Source of the DNA: Mesorhizobium sp. ZC-5
GTDB taxonomy: Bacteria > Pseudomonadota > Alphaproteobacteria > Rhizobiales > Rhizobiaceae
DNA length: 64,000 nt
NCBI RefSeq assembly: GCF_025753855.1
Contig: NZ_JAOWPT010000005.1
Coordinates: forward strand, 1 to 64,000
Reading direction: 5' to 3'
In this document: piece after piece, positions 46,848 through 55,623 of the stretch
Position numbering within the stretch: position 1 is the stretch's first letter
Layout: each line of letters begins with the position of its first letter
Made by a program: the position numbers and the translations under genes
Notes under the pieces: generated by a model
The model's input: the letters and a program-made list of their open reading frames with translations, nothing else
Database searches by the model: none
Told to the model about the DNA's origin: nothing

Positions 46848-47258
46848 ATGGAAACCGTTCTCATCGTCATCCACCTGATGGTCGTTCTCGCGCTTGTCGG
46901 CGTCGTGCTGCTGCAGCGCTCCGAGGGCGGCGGTCTTGGCATTGGCGGCGGTTCGGGCTTCATGACCGCACGCGGCGCGGCCAACGCACTGACGCGCACG
47001 ACCGGCATCCTGGCGATCGCCTTTTTCGCGACCTCGCTGGCGCTTTCGATCATGGCCCGCTACGGCGAGCGCCCGATCGATATTCTCGACCGAGTGCCCG
47101 CAGCCAATGGTCAGCAACAGCCGGCCGGCAACGGTGTCCTCGATCAGCTGGGCGGTTCCAACACGCCCGCGGCTCCTGTCGCGCCGAACCCTGCCGAGCC
47201 CGCGGCTCCGGCGCAACCGGCAGCGCCCGCCGCGCCGCAGGTTCCAAGCGGTCAATAA
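46848..47258 (+). CDS. secG: Preprotein translocase subunit SecG
   Basis: Third subunit of the SecYEG channel. The 136-residue protein has two membrane helices (METVLIVIHLMVVLALVGVVLL and GILAIAFFATSLALSIMA) joined by a loop with QRSEGGGLGIGGGSGFMTARGAAN, the SecG core signature. The C-terminal 60 residues are a proline- and alanine-rich tail typical of alphaproteobacteria. It starts with ATG 46848. A 272-base gap leads to the L,D-transpeptidase. Confidence 0.92.
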   Translation: METVLIVIHLMVVLALVGVVLLQRSEGGGLGIGGGSGFMTARGAANALTRTTGILAIAFFATSLALSIMARYGERPIDILDRVPAANGQQQPAGNGVLDQLGGSNTPAAPVAPNPAEPAAPAQPAAPAAPQVPSGQ

Positions 47259-47415
47259 TCCAAGCTCCCCGGCTTACGCCGTCTTCTTTTGCATGCAGGC
47301 TGCAAAGCAGTCATCGGGCAATCTTTGCCTGCGCTAAACTGTTGTTATTTCGACACACTCGCTGTCAATGCAGTGACCTCGCAATAGTTTGATGCCTGCC
47401 GCAACCCTGTTCTGC

Positions 47416-47444
47416 TTGAGGGGCTCTGCGTTAATTGCTTATAA
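47416..47444 (+). promoter_or_regulatory. Likely promoter of the L,D-transpeptidase gene
   Basis: TTGAGG (47416-47421), a 17-base spacer and TTATAA (47439-47444), about 87 bases before the ATG at 47531. It is the strongest sigma-70-like match in the secG-ldt gap. Confidence 0.55.
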
Positions 47445-47530
47445 AGCGGCCAAGGGCAGTCTGGGTGGCGGTACGCATTTGTGCGTCCTCGCGGTGCGTC
47501 CGCCCTCAAAACACATCTTGGGTAACACAC

Positions 47531-48586
47531 ATGATCTCTCGCAGCCTCGTACTCCTTGGCCTCGGCGTCGCGCTCGTTTTCGGCGCTCCGTCGATTGCCA
47601 CCGCGCAAACCGCAACCAAAAAAACCGCCGCCGTCGAACAGGTCAAACCCAAGCCGAAGGCAAAAGCCAAGACTTCCGCCAAGTCGAACAAGAAGAACAA
47701 GACCGCCTCCAAGGGCAAGGCGAAGAAGACGACCGCCAAGGAAGTCGAAAAGGCCGAGGAAAAGCCTGTTGGACTTTTCGCTGTTCTGTTCAAGCCGAAT
47801 GACAAGGCGAAATCGGCAGCAAAGGCAAAGCCTGAGCCGAAGCTTAGCGCAAAGGCAGCTGCCAGGGCAAAAGAAAAGGCCCAGAAGGAGGCATCGCGCA
47901 AGGAAATCCTGCAGCCGATGGAGCCGATCCGGGCCGTACAGCCAAGATTCGACCCTGAGGTCGCTTCTTTCCGCAACGACGGTGAATTGCGCAGCGAACA
48001 GACGATGCCGCGCTCCGGCTTCTTCGGCGCGCTGTTCGGCGACGACCAGGTGCTGCTGCCAGAAACCCGTACCCTCGATACTGCGCTTGCCCAGAAGGAA
48101 TCGCGCAAGAAGTTCAAGGTCGCCTCGCAGTTCGAGCCCCAGGTCGTTGAATTCTCGGGCTATCCGCGCGGCACCATCGTGATCGATACCGCCAACCATT
48201 TCCTCTACCTGGTCGAAGGTTTGGGTTCGGCCCGCCGTTACGGCATCGCCGTTGGCAAGGACGGCCTGCAGTACAAAGGCCAGGTGAAGGTCGGCGACAA
48301 GCAGGAATGGCCCCGCTGGATCCCCACCAAGGAGATGCAGGAACGCGAGCCGAAGAAATACGGCCAGTACAAGGACGGCATGCCCGGCGGCGGCGAGAAC
48401 CCGCTCGGCGCGCGTGCCATCTACCTCTATGAAGGCAAGAAGGATACGCACCTGCGTATTCACGGCACCATCGCGCCGCAAAGCATCGGCACCAATTCGT
48501 CGAATGGCTGCTTCCGCATGGTCAACGACCACGTCATCGACCTCTATCGTCGCGTGAAGGTCGGCACCAACGTCGTCGTGCTCTGA
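47531..48586 (+). CDS. L,D-transpeptidase (YkuD family), secreted
   Basis: A 351-residue exported protein. Signal peptide (about 1-26), then a long lysine- and alanine-rich stretch (about 30-120) likely to bind the wall or an acidic partner, and a C-terminal YkuD domain (about 215-351). The active site is IHGTIAPQSIGTNSSNGCFRM: histidine and nucleophilic cysteine are present, and the usual SHGC is SNGC, a known variant form. Such enzymes make 3-3 cross-links or attach proteins to peptidoglycan. It sits between secG and pyrG and has its own promoter and terminator. Confidence 0.85.
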   Translation: MISRSLVLLGLGVALVFGAPSIATAQTATKKTAAVEQVKPKPKAKAKTSAKSNKKNKTASKGKAKKTTAKEVEKAEEKPVGLFAVLFKPNDKAKSAAKAKPEPKLSAKAAARAKEKAQKEASRKEILQPMEPIRAVQPRFDPEVASFRNDGELRSEQTMPRSGFFGALFGDDQVLLPETRTLDTALAQKESRKKFKVASQFEPQVVEFSGYPRGTIVIDTANHFLYLVEGLGSARRYGIAVGKDGLQYKGQVKVGDKQEWPRWIPTKEMQEREPKKYGQYKDGMPGGGENPLGARAIYLYEGKKDTHLRIHGTIAPQSIGTNSSNGCFRMVNDHVIDLYRRVKVGTNVVVL

Positions 48587-48608
48587 GCGCAATGCAGCGA
48601 CCTGAAAG

Positions 48609-48632
48609 AGGCCGGCTCAGCCGGCCTTTTTT
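48609..48632 (+). terminator. Rho-independent terminator after the L,D-transpeptidase
   Basis: An 8-bp stem AGGCCGGC/GCCGGCCT (48609-48616 with 48620-48627, loop TCA) followed by T's to 48632. Confidence 0.92.
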
Positions 48633-48733
48633 GTTGCCAGGAATCTTGATCGGGAATCACAGCCTTTGAAAACGCCCTTTGCCTCCATTTTTCTCTGGCG
48701 GAATCATCCCCGCCACGCTAAGCCCTGACTCCC

Positions 48734-50362
48734 ATGGCGCGATATGTATTCATCACAGGCGGCGTGGTTTCCTCTCTCGGAAAAGGCATTGCTGCAGCGG
48801 CACTTGGTGCCCTTTTGCAAGCACGCGGCTATCGCGTGCGCATTCGAAAACTCGATCCCTATCTGAATGTCGACCCGGGAACGATGTCGCCCTATCAGCA
48901 TGGCGAGGTGTTCGTGACGGACGACGGAGCCGAGACGGACCTCGATCTCGGCCATTATGAGCGGTTCACCGGGCGGTCGGCCAATCAGAACGACAACATC
49001 ACCACCGGCCGCATCTACAAGAACATCATCGAGAAGGAACGACGCGGCGACTATCTCGGCGCCACCGTTCAGGTCATCCCGCACGTCACCGACGAGATCA
49101 AGAATTTCATCACCGGAGGCAACGACGACTACGACTTCGTGCTCTGCGAGATCGGCGGCACGGTCGGTGACATCGAGGCGATGCCGTTCCTCGAGGCTAT
49201 ACGCCAGCTCGGCAACGATCTGCCGCGCGGGCAGGCGGTGTACGTCCACCTGACGCTGATGCCCTACATTCCGGCTGCCGGCGAACTGAAGACCAAGCCG
49301 ACGCAGCATTCGGTGAAGGAACTGCGTTCGATCGGCATCGCGCCCGATATTCTGCTGGTACGCGCAGATCGTGCAATTCCAAAGGAAGAGCGCAGAAAAC
49401 TCTCGCTGTTCTGCAATGTGCGCGAATCGGCGGTCATCCAGGCGCTGGACGTGGCGCACATCTACGACGTGCCGATGGCGTACCACACCGAAGGGCTGGA
49501 TTCGGAAGTGCTCGCGGCCTTCGGCATCGACCCGGCGCCGAAGCCACGCATGGAGCGCTGGGAGGAGGTTTCTCACCGCATCCACAACCCGGAAGGCGAA
49601 GTGACGATCGCAGTCGTCGGCAAGTACACCGGCCTCAAGGACGCCTACAAATCGCTAATCGAGGCGCTGTCGCATGGCGGCATGGCCAACAAGGTGCGGG
49701 TCAAGCTCGACTGGATCGAGAGCGAGGTGTTCGAGAAAGAGGATCCGGTGCCGTTCCTCGAGAAGGTGCATGGCATCCTGGTGCCTGGCGGCTTCGGCGA
49801 ACGCGGTTCGGAAGGCAAGATCCTCGCGGCGAAATTCGCCCGCGAGCGCAAGGTGCCGTATTTCGGCATCTGCTTCGGCATGCAGATGGCCTGCATCGAG
49901 GCGGCGCGCTCGCTGGCCGGCGTCGAACACGCCTCGTCGACGGAATTCGGCCCGACTGACGAACCGGTCGTTGGCCTGATGACCGAATGGCTGAAGGGCA
50001 ACATGCTGGAGAAACGCCGCGCCGCCGGCGATCTCGGCGGCACCATGCGCCTCGGCGCCTACGAGGCGCGGTTGGCCGGCGATTCCAAGATCGCTGAGAT
50101 TTACGGCGACACGCAGATTTCGGAGCGCCACCGCCACCGCTACGAGGTCAACATCGACTACAAGCAGCAGCTCGAGGACTGCGGCCTGGTGTTTGCCGGC
50201 ATGTCACCCGATGGCGTGCTGCCGGAAACGGTCGAATACCCCGATCACCCATGGTTCATAGGCGTCCAGTATCACCCCGAGCTGAAGAGCCGTCCGTTCG
50301 AGCCGCACCCGTTGTTTGCGAGCTTCATCAATGCTGCGGTAGAGCAGAGCCGGCTGGTATAG
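48734..50362 (+). CDS. pyrG: CTP synthase
   Basis: Makes CTP from UTP with glutamine. The 542 residues start with the synthase domain ([23 protein letters not shown]-loop, [40 protein letters not shown]) and end with a class I glutamine amidotransferase domain: nucleophilic cysteine in [11 protein letters not shown] and H-E in VQYHPELKS. The C-terminus is complete. No kdsA or eno follow, unlike in many relatives. Confidence 0.97.
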   Translation: MARYVFITGGVVSSLGKGIAAAALGALLQARGYRVRIRKLDPYLNVDPGTMSPYQHGEVFVTDDGAETDLDLGHYERFTGRSANQNDNITTGRIYKNIIEKERRGDYLGATVQVIPHVTDEIKNFITGGNDDYDFVLCEIGGTVGDIEAMPFLEAIRQLGNDLPRGQAVYVHLTLMPYIPAAGELKTKPTQHSVKELRSIGIAPDILLVRADRAIPKEERRKLSLFCNVRESAVIQALDVAHIYDVPMAYHTEGLDSEVLAAFGIDPAPKPRMERWEEVSHRIHNPEGEVTIAVVGKYTGLKDAYKSLIEALSHGGMANKVRVKLDWIESEVFEKEDPVPFLEKVHGILVPGGFGERGSEGKILAAKFARERKVPYFGICFGMQMACIEAARSLAGVEHASSTEFGPTDEPVVGLMTEWLKGNMLEKRRAAGDLGGTMRLGAYEARLAGDSKIAEIYGDTQISERHRHRYEVNIDYKQQLEDCGLVFAGMSPDGVLPETVEYPDHPWFIGVQYHPELKSRPFEPHPLFASFINAAVEQSRLV

Positions 50363-50544
50363 CGTTGGCCACCTGAGGCGCGCCGAGGCCTCGAATCGCT
50401 GCAGCCAGCCAGACCCTTGTCATGCCACCGAATCGACCTGTGGGTTTTTGCCAAACCATGCGCGCGCCGGTCGCATCGAGATGCTAGAGCAATCCCTTTC
50501 CGTGCCTGCGGCACCCGAATCAGCGGTCTGAACGAGGAGAAGGC

Positions 50545-52056
50545 ATGAAGGTCGGCATCGATATGGGAGCGACGTCCAAGGGGACGTCCGCACTGCTCGA
50601 TCTCGAGGAACTGCTGGCGACCCGTCTGCTCGTGCAGGGCAATTCAGGGTCCGGCAAGTCGCATCTTCTACGCCGCCTGCTCGAGCAGAGCGCGCCATGG
50701 GTTCAGCAATGCGTGATCGATCCGGAAGGCGATTTCGTCACGCTCGCCGAAAAATTCGGCCATGTGGTGGTCGATGCGGTGCGCACCGAAGCCGAACTCA
50801 CCCGCATCGCCGGCCGCATCCGCCAGCATCGCGTCTCGGTGGTGCTCAATCTCGAAGGCCTCGACGTCGAGCAGCAGATGCGCGCAGCTGCGGCCTTTCT
50901 CGGCGGCATGTTCGATGCCGACCGCGATCACTGGTACCCGGTGCTGGTCGTCGTCGACGAGGCGCAGCTTTTCGCGCCGGCGGTTGCCGGCGAAGTCAGC
51001 GACGAGGCGCGAAAGATCTCGCTCGGCGCGATGACCAACCTGATGTGCCGGGGGCGTAAGCGCGGGCTTGCCGGCGTCATCGCCACGCAGCGGTTGGCCA
51101 AACTTGCCAAGAACGTCGCCGCCGAAGCTTCGAACTTCCTCATGGGCCGTACTTTCCTCGATATCGACATGGCGCGTGCGGCCGATCTTCTCGGCATGGA
51201 GCGGCGCCAGGCCGAAATGTTCCGCGATCTGGGGCGAGGGCACTTCGTGGCGCTCGGCCCTGCCGTCTCGCGGCGACCGTTGCCGATCACCATCGGGACG
51301 GTCGAGACATCGCCGCGTTCGGTCAGCCCGAAGCTGATGCCGCTGCCGGAGGCTTCCGACGATGCGCGCGACCTCATCTTCAAGCCGGGAGCCGACGAAG
51401 CGCGCCCGCTGGTGCGGCGTCCGCCGCCTCCGCCGACACCCACACCGACCGCAGACATTCTTGCGCAACTCTCCAGGCCGCGTCCGCAGCCGGAAGCGTC
51501 GGCAGAGCCTATGTTCCCGGTCTTCGACGAAGCCGAGCGGGACGCGCTCATCGACACCGTTATGCGCGGGATTCTGGACGATCCAGACGCGGCTTTCCGT
51601 TCGGTTGCAGTGCTTTACCAGGATTTTCTTGTGCGTTGCCGCATCTCCCGCGTGCCGGGCGAGCCGCTGCCGCTTGTCGGCTTCCGCCGCAAACTCGCGG
51701 TGGCGCGGGCCGGCGTCGACAAGGAAACCGCTTCGGGTGAGACCTGGCAGCAGGCGCTGGCGTTGTCGGAAAGCCTCACCGACGATATCCAGGGCGTATT
51801 CCTGATCGTCGCGCAGTCGGCCGTCAGCGGCGAGCCGTGCCCGTCGGATGCAGCCCTCGCGCGCGCCTACGGCAGCCATTCGCCGAGCCGGGCGCGGCGC
51901 CTGCTCACCTATTTCGAGGAGCAGGGGCTGCTGGTCGTGCGCACCGATTTTCGCGGCAGCCGCATCGTTGCCTTCCCGGATCTCGGCTGCGAAACGGCAC
52001 CGGGCGACCCGAACCGTCCCGACGAGCTTGCCGGGGATCGCACTGCCGCCGAATGA
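50545..52056 (+). CDS. HerA/DUF87-type ATP-binding protein
   Basis: A 503-residue predicted P-loop ATPase of the DUF87/HerA-related family. Walker A is GNSGSGKSH (33-41), Walker B is VLVVVDEAQLFAP near 134-146, and the following GVIATQRLAKLAKNV resembles the HerA sensor segment. After about residue 265 comes a proline-rich linker (VRRPPPPPTPTPT), then a helical domain and a C-terminal winged-helix-like part (YGSHSPSRARRLLTYFEEQGLLVV). No nurA nuclease partner is next door, so a role in DNA repair is not supported by context. Specific function unknown; it stands alone, convergent with the transporter. Confidence 0.75.
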   Translation: MKVGIDMGATSKGTSALLDLEELLATRLLVQGNSGSGKSHLLRRLLEQSAPWVQQCVIDPEGDFVTLAEKFGHVVVDAVRTEAELTRIAGRIRQHRVSVVLNLEGLDVEQQMRAAAAFLGGMFDADRDHWYPVLVVVDEAQLFAPAVAGEVSDEARKISLGAMTNLMCRGRKRGLAGVIATQRLAKLAKNVAAEASNFLMGRTFLDIDMARAADLLGMERRQAEMFRDLGRGHFVALGPAVSRRPLPITIGTVETSPRSVSPKLMPLPEASDDARDLIFKPGADEARPLVRRPPPPPTPTPTADILAQLSRPRPQPEASAEPMFPVFDEAERDALIDTVMRGILDDPDAAFRSVAVLYQDFLVRCRISRVPGEPLPLVGFRRKLAVARAGVDKETASGETWQQALALSESLTDDIQGVFLIVAQSAVSGEPCPSDAALARAYGSHSPSRARRLLTYFEEQGLLVVRTDFRGSRIVAFPDLGCETAPGDPNRPDELAGDRTAAE

Positions 52057-52091
52057 ACCGGCAGTGCGTGGGAAGCCGTGCGGCTTCCCAC
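52040..52091. other. Tandem hairpins at the end of the DUF87 gene
   Basis: Two abutting perfect inverted repeats: GCACTGCCG/CGGCAGTGC (52040-52048 with 52059-52067), which straddles the stop codon, and GTGGGAAGCC/GGCTTCCCAC (52068-52077 with 52082-52091, loop GTGC). No T-run follows on either strand. They lie between convergent genes and may terminate or stabilise both messages. Confidence 0.55.
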
Positions 52092-52108
52092 GGCCTTGCG
52101 ATCCTGAC

Positions 52109-53563
52109 CTATGCCCGTGCCACCTGCGCGCTGCCAAGCGTTCTCGAGCGCAGCACGTAGTAGATGCCGCCGCCGATCGCCACGCCGAAGAACCAGCCAT
52201 AGACGCCCCACCAGGACGGCAGCCAGTTGGTGAAGTTCGGCAGGATCGACGAGAACAGGATGCCGACGCCGGCCGCGATCAGGGCGTTGACGTGCCAGCC
52301 GTTCTGGAACCGGTATTCGCCGTCCTCGCGGTAAAGGTCCTCGACGTTGAGCCAGCCTTTGCGGATCAGGTAGTAGTCCACCATCATCACGCCGAAGATC
52401 GGCCCCATGGTCGCACCGACCATGTTGACGAAGTGCGTCGCACCGCCTTCCCAGGGTGCGAACGGATACAGCACCAGCGCGATCAACGCCGCGATGTAGC
52501 CGCCCCGCTTGAAGTTGATGTGCCTGGGGAAGACGTTGGCGAAGTCGAAGGCCGGCGACACGAAATTGGCGACCACGTTGATGCCGAGCGTCGCAACCGC
52601 GAAGGTAAGCGCGGCCAGCAGCGCCAGGAACCAGCTGTCGAACTTGGCGGAAATCTGGTCGGGATGCAAAAGCACTTCGCCGTAGACCTGGAAAGCCGCG
52701 ATCGTGGTGATACCGGCGACCAGCGAGAACAGGATGAGGTTTACCGGCAAGCCCCAGATGTTGCCGATCCTCAGTGAACGCTCGTCCGGCGAGTAGCGCG
52801 AGAAGTCGCAGAAGTTGAGATAAAGCGCGGCGAAGTAGGTCACCCAGATCGCGGCGACCGCCATCAGCGCCTCGAAGGAGCCCGGGACGCCAGGCACGCC
52901 GGCGTCCTTGGTCTTCTCCAGCAGCACATCCATCGGAATGTTTGCCGAAAGCGAAACGCCGCCCGCCTTGATGACGAGATAGATGGCCAGGAACAGCATC
53001 ATCACCCAGACAGCGGGTCCGGCCCAGTCCTGGAATCTGCGGACCGTTTCCATGCCGCGCTGGATGATCAGGAGTTGCAGCCCCCAGATGATCACATAGC
53101 AGATCACCTCCAGGGTGGAGTGGCCGAGCATGTGGCTTGACTGGTGGAACGCCAGCATCCCTTCGTTGCGGATGAGCAGCGCGACGATGGCGCCCGAGGC
53201 GGCGGCCGTCTGCGCGCCGTACCAGAAGCAGGCGACGATGGCGCGCACGATCGCCGGGAAATTGGCGCCCCATATGCCGAAGGAGGCGCGCGCCAGTACC
53301 GGGAAGGGGACGCCGGTGCGCACGCCGGCAACGCCGACCATGTTCATCAGGAAGTAGATGATCAGCGAACCGATGCCGATGGCGATCAGGAAGTTGACGA
53401 AGCTGCCGCAGAACAGGAAGAGGCTGGCGGCGAGATAATAGCCCCACAGGCTGTGGACGTCGGACGTCCACACGTTGAAGATCGAGAACGGACCCCAGTT
53501 GCGGACCGTTGCCGGTGCGAGGTCCTCATTGTAGAGGGCAGGCGATGCTCCCGGAATGTTCAT
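52109..53563 (-). CDS. NCS1 family nucleobase:cation symporter
   Basis: A 484-residue inner-membrane transporter with about 12 helices. The family N-terminus LYNEDLAPATVRNWGPFSIFNVWTSDVHSLWGYYLAASLF and internal YYLIRKGWLNVEDLYRED place it in NCS1 near allantoin, cytosine and hydantoin permeases. The exact substrate cannot be read from sequence. No purine or hydantoin catabolic enzyme is adjacent, although the molybdo-hydroxylase maturation genes lie 1.1 kb away. ATG 53563 has GGGGATACCGCC upstream. Confidence 0.85.
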   Translation of the reverse strand: MNIPGASPALYNEDLAPATVRNWGPFSIFNVWTSDVHSLWGYYLAASLFLFCGSFVNFLIAIGIGSLIIYFLMNMVGVAGVRTGVPFPVLARASFGIWGANFPAIVRAIVACFWYGAQTAAASGAIVALLIRNEGMLAFHQSSHMLGHSTLEVICYVIIWGLQLLIIQRGMETVRRFQDWAGPAVWVMMLFLAIYLVIKAGGVSLSANIPMDVLLEKTKDAGVPGVPGSFEALMAVAAIWVTYFAALYLNFCDFSRYSPDERSLRIGNIWGLPVNLILFSLVAGITTIAAFQVYGEVLLHPDQISAKFDSWFLALLAALTFAVATLGINVVANFVSPAFDFANVFPRHINFKRGGYIAALIALVLYPFAPWEGGATHFVNMVGATMGPIFGVMMVDYYLIRKGWLNVEDLYREDGEYRFQNGWHVNALIAAGVGILFSSILPNFTNWLPSWWGVYGWFFGVAIGGGIYYVLRSRTLGSAQVARA

Positions 53564-54096
53564 GGCGGTATCCCCTTCGCTGGCGCTCTTCCCCTCGAGC
53601 GCTGACCGTGCAGTCTGGGCTTACGTTGGGGAATGGGCAAGCAAGCTATTTGCCGGCTTTCGCCTTAAAGACATTCAATGCGGATCGGGGTTTTCTTGCT
53701 CCGTTTACCTGTTTCAGGTGAGTCGTGGGGCAAGTTCCTTCGTTGCCACGCTTGGATATTGTCCGTCGGGCTATTGAGTTAGGTGGGAAGCGGGGCTCTG
53801 TAGCGCACCTCGTAAATGATTATATGGCGCCTTCGCAGCGCCCCGCCGGTGTTCTCGCCCTTAGGCTCGGTGGGCTAGGCTCGGCACTTTTTGCGCCTAC
53901 CAGCCCGACCGGCGAGGGTGTGGACAGACGATCTTTGCCGAAATCGTACAAGTCATTGAAATCGTGACGAAGAATCTTCAGCAGCGATAGAGAAATGCTT
54001 GAAACGGGATGAATCGGTCCACACGTGGCGGGAGAACACTGGCATATTCGGCGCTGCGATCGCGTTCCTGCCGCTGGCACCGCACGGTTCATGCGG
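53564..54096. other. Gap of about 530 bases with no clear gene
   Basis: Between the divergent transporter and flavin reductase genes. Only short open frames occur (up to about 100 codons), none with recognisable similarity. The composition is patchier and less GC-rich than in the genes. The segment 53860-53925 contains repeated GGCTCGG words and a GCCGGT/ACCGGC pair. It may hold regulatory DNA for both genes, or a decayed gene; I cannot tell. Confidence 0.6.
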
Positions 54097-54125
54097 CTTG
54101 TGACATCGGCCCGCAAGCTTATATA
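54097..54125 (+). promoter_or_regulatory. Likely promoter of the flavin reductase cluster
   Basis: CTTGTG (54097-54102), a 17-base spacer and TATATA (54120-54125), about 45 bases before the ATG at 54170. It could drive the whole run to the MPT-binding fusion. A hairpin GCAAGCT/AGCTTGC followed by six T's overlaps it (54113-54148), so attenuation is possible. Confidence 0.5.
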
Positions 54126-54169
54126 CCGAAGCGGGAGCTTGCTTTTTTGGAATTTCGCCAGTGCTCAAG

Positions 54170-54655
54170 ATGAACGACGTCGGGCCGCAGGCCTACCGCG
54201 ATGCAATGGCGCATTTCGCGGGCGCGGTCCACATCATCACCACCGACGGTGCCGCAGGCAGACGCGGCGTCACCGTGATTGCCGCGTGCTCGGTTTCCGA
54301 TTCGCCGCCGACCGTGCTCGCCTGCCTCAACCGCGAAAACCCCAACAATGAGTGTTTCATCGCCAACGGCCGCTTCGCCCTGAACACGCTTGCCGCCGAC
54401 CAGCAGGAATTGTCGGTGGCGTTTTCCGGGCTGAGCGGGCTTGCAGTCGAAAAACGTTTCGAGCTCGGCCACTGGGACACGATCGCGACCGGCGCGCCGA
54501 CGCTGCGCGAAGCGATCGCCGTGTTCGACTGCGAACTCTTCGACACAAAGGACCTTGCCACGCACCGTGTGCTTTTTGGCAAGGTGACAGGGTTGCGCGT
54601 CGGCGATAATTTGCGGCCGCTGCTTTATCACGATCGCGCCTACCACGTGCTTTGA
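54170..54655 (+). CDS. Flavin reductase family protein
   Basis: A 161-residue FMN-binding split-barrel protein of the flavin reductase-like family: YRDAMAHFAGAVHIITTDG at the N-terminus, GVTVIAACSVSDSPPTVLACLNR (flavin loop), CFIANGRFALNTLAADQQELS. Such proteins supply reduced flavin to a monooxygenase or other flavoprotein, but no partner is identified. ATG 54170 chosen; a GTG three codons upstream is possible. It ends 29 bases before the MoxR ATPase, in the same direction. Confidence 0.88.
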   Translation: MNDVGPQAYRDAMAHFAGAVHIITTDGAAGRRGVTVIAACSVSDSPPTVLACLNRENPNNECFIANGRFALNTLAADQQELSVAFSGLSGLAVEKRFELGHWDTIATGAPTLREAIAVFDCELFDTKDLATHRVLFGKVTGLRVGDNLRPLLYHDRAYHVL

Positions 54656-54684
54656 CGCCGATGGCCGATCTCTCCGGAGCAAAG

Positions 54685-55614
54685 ATGTCCGATCCGAAAC
54701 CGCGTGCCGTGCCGCAATCGATCGACGAGACGCTGGCGCTGCTGACCGGCGCCGACTACGTCGCCGACCGCGCACTGGCGACGGTGCTGTTCCTCAGCCT
54801 GCGCATGGGAAGGCCGCTGTTTCTCGAGGGCGAAGCCGGCGTCGGCAAGACCGAGATCGCCAAGGTGCTGGCGGCGGCACTCGGCCGCCGGCTCATCCGC
54901 CTGCAATGCTACGAAGGGCTCGACGTCTCCTCGGCGGTCTATGAATGGAACTATGCCGCCCAGATGATCGAGATCCGGATGGAAGAAGCCGCTGGAGCTG
55001 TCGACCGCAAGGATATGGAAAAGAACGTCTTTTCCGAAAAATACCTGATACGGCGGCCGGTGCTCGACGCGCTCACGGGCAAGAAAGGCGCTGCGCCCGT
55101 CTTCCTGATCGACGAACTCGACCGCACCGACGAGGCGTTCGAGGCGTTCCTGCTCGAAATCCTCTCCGATTTCCAGGTGACGGTGCCGGAACTCGGCACG
55201 ATCAAGGCCGAAGAGGCGCCGATCGTCATCATCACCACCAACCGCACGCGCGAAATCCACGATGCGCTGAAGCGGCGCTGCCTTTATCACTGGGTCGATT
55301 ATCCCGACGCGGTGCGCGAACTCGAAATCGTACGCAGAAAGGTTCCGCAGGCCAACCAGCTGCTGTCGGCCGAAGTGGTGCGTTTCATCCAGAAGCTGCG
55401 CGAACTGGAACTGTTCAAGGTGCCGGGCGTCGCCGAGACGATCGACTGGGCCGGTGCGCTGACCGAACTCGACAAGGTGGCGCTCGATCCGGAAACCGTG
55501 TCCGACACCATCGGCGTGCTGTTGAAATACCAGGACGACATCGCCCGCATTGCGCAGGGCGAGGGCCGGCGCATCCTCGACGAGGTCAAGGCCGAGCTGG
55601 CCGCGGCCGAGTAG
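54685..55614 (+). CDS. MoxR family AAA+ ATPase (CoxD-like)
   Basis: A 309-residue AAA+ ATPase. Walker A GEAGVGKT (49-56), Walker B LIDELDR (141-147), sensor TTNRTRE (184-190) and an arginine-rich RCLYHW near 198. MoxR proteins work with VWA-domain partners in metal-cofactor insertion; CoxD does so for the CO dehydrogenase active site. The immediate neighbour is a VWA protein, which supports this pairing. ATG 54685 has GGAG five bases before it. Confidence 0.9.
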   Translation: MSDPKPRAVPQSIDETLALLTGADYVADRALATVLFLSLRMGRPLFLEGEAGVGKTEIAKVLAAALGRRLIRLQCYEGLDVSSAVYEWNYAAQMIEIRMEEAAGAVDRKDMEKNVFSEKYLIRRPVLDALTGKKGAAPVFLIDELDRTDEAFEAFLLEILSDFQVTVPELGTIKAEEAPIVIITTNRTREIHDALKRRCLYHWVDYPDAVRELEIVRRKVPQANQLLSAEVVRFIQKLRELELFKVPGVAETIDWAGALTELDKVALDPETVSDTIGVLLKYQDDIARIAQGEGRRILDEVKAELAAAE

Positions 55615-55623
55615 GCTTTAGCA

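Noticed and set aside
54113-54148. Hairpin with six T's before the flavin reductase gene as a terminator.
   Set aside because: It overlaps the best promoter and there is no gene upstream on this strand to end; kept only as a possible attenuator.
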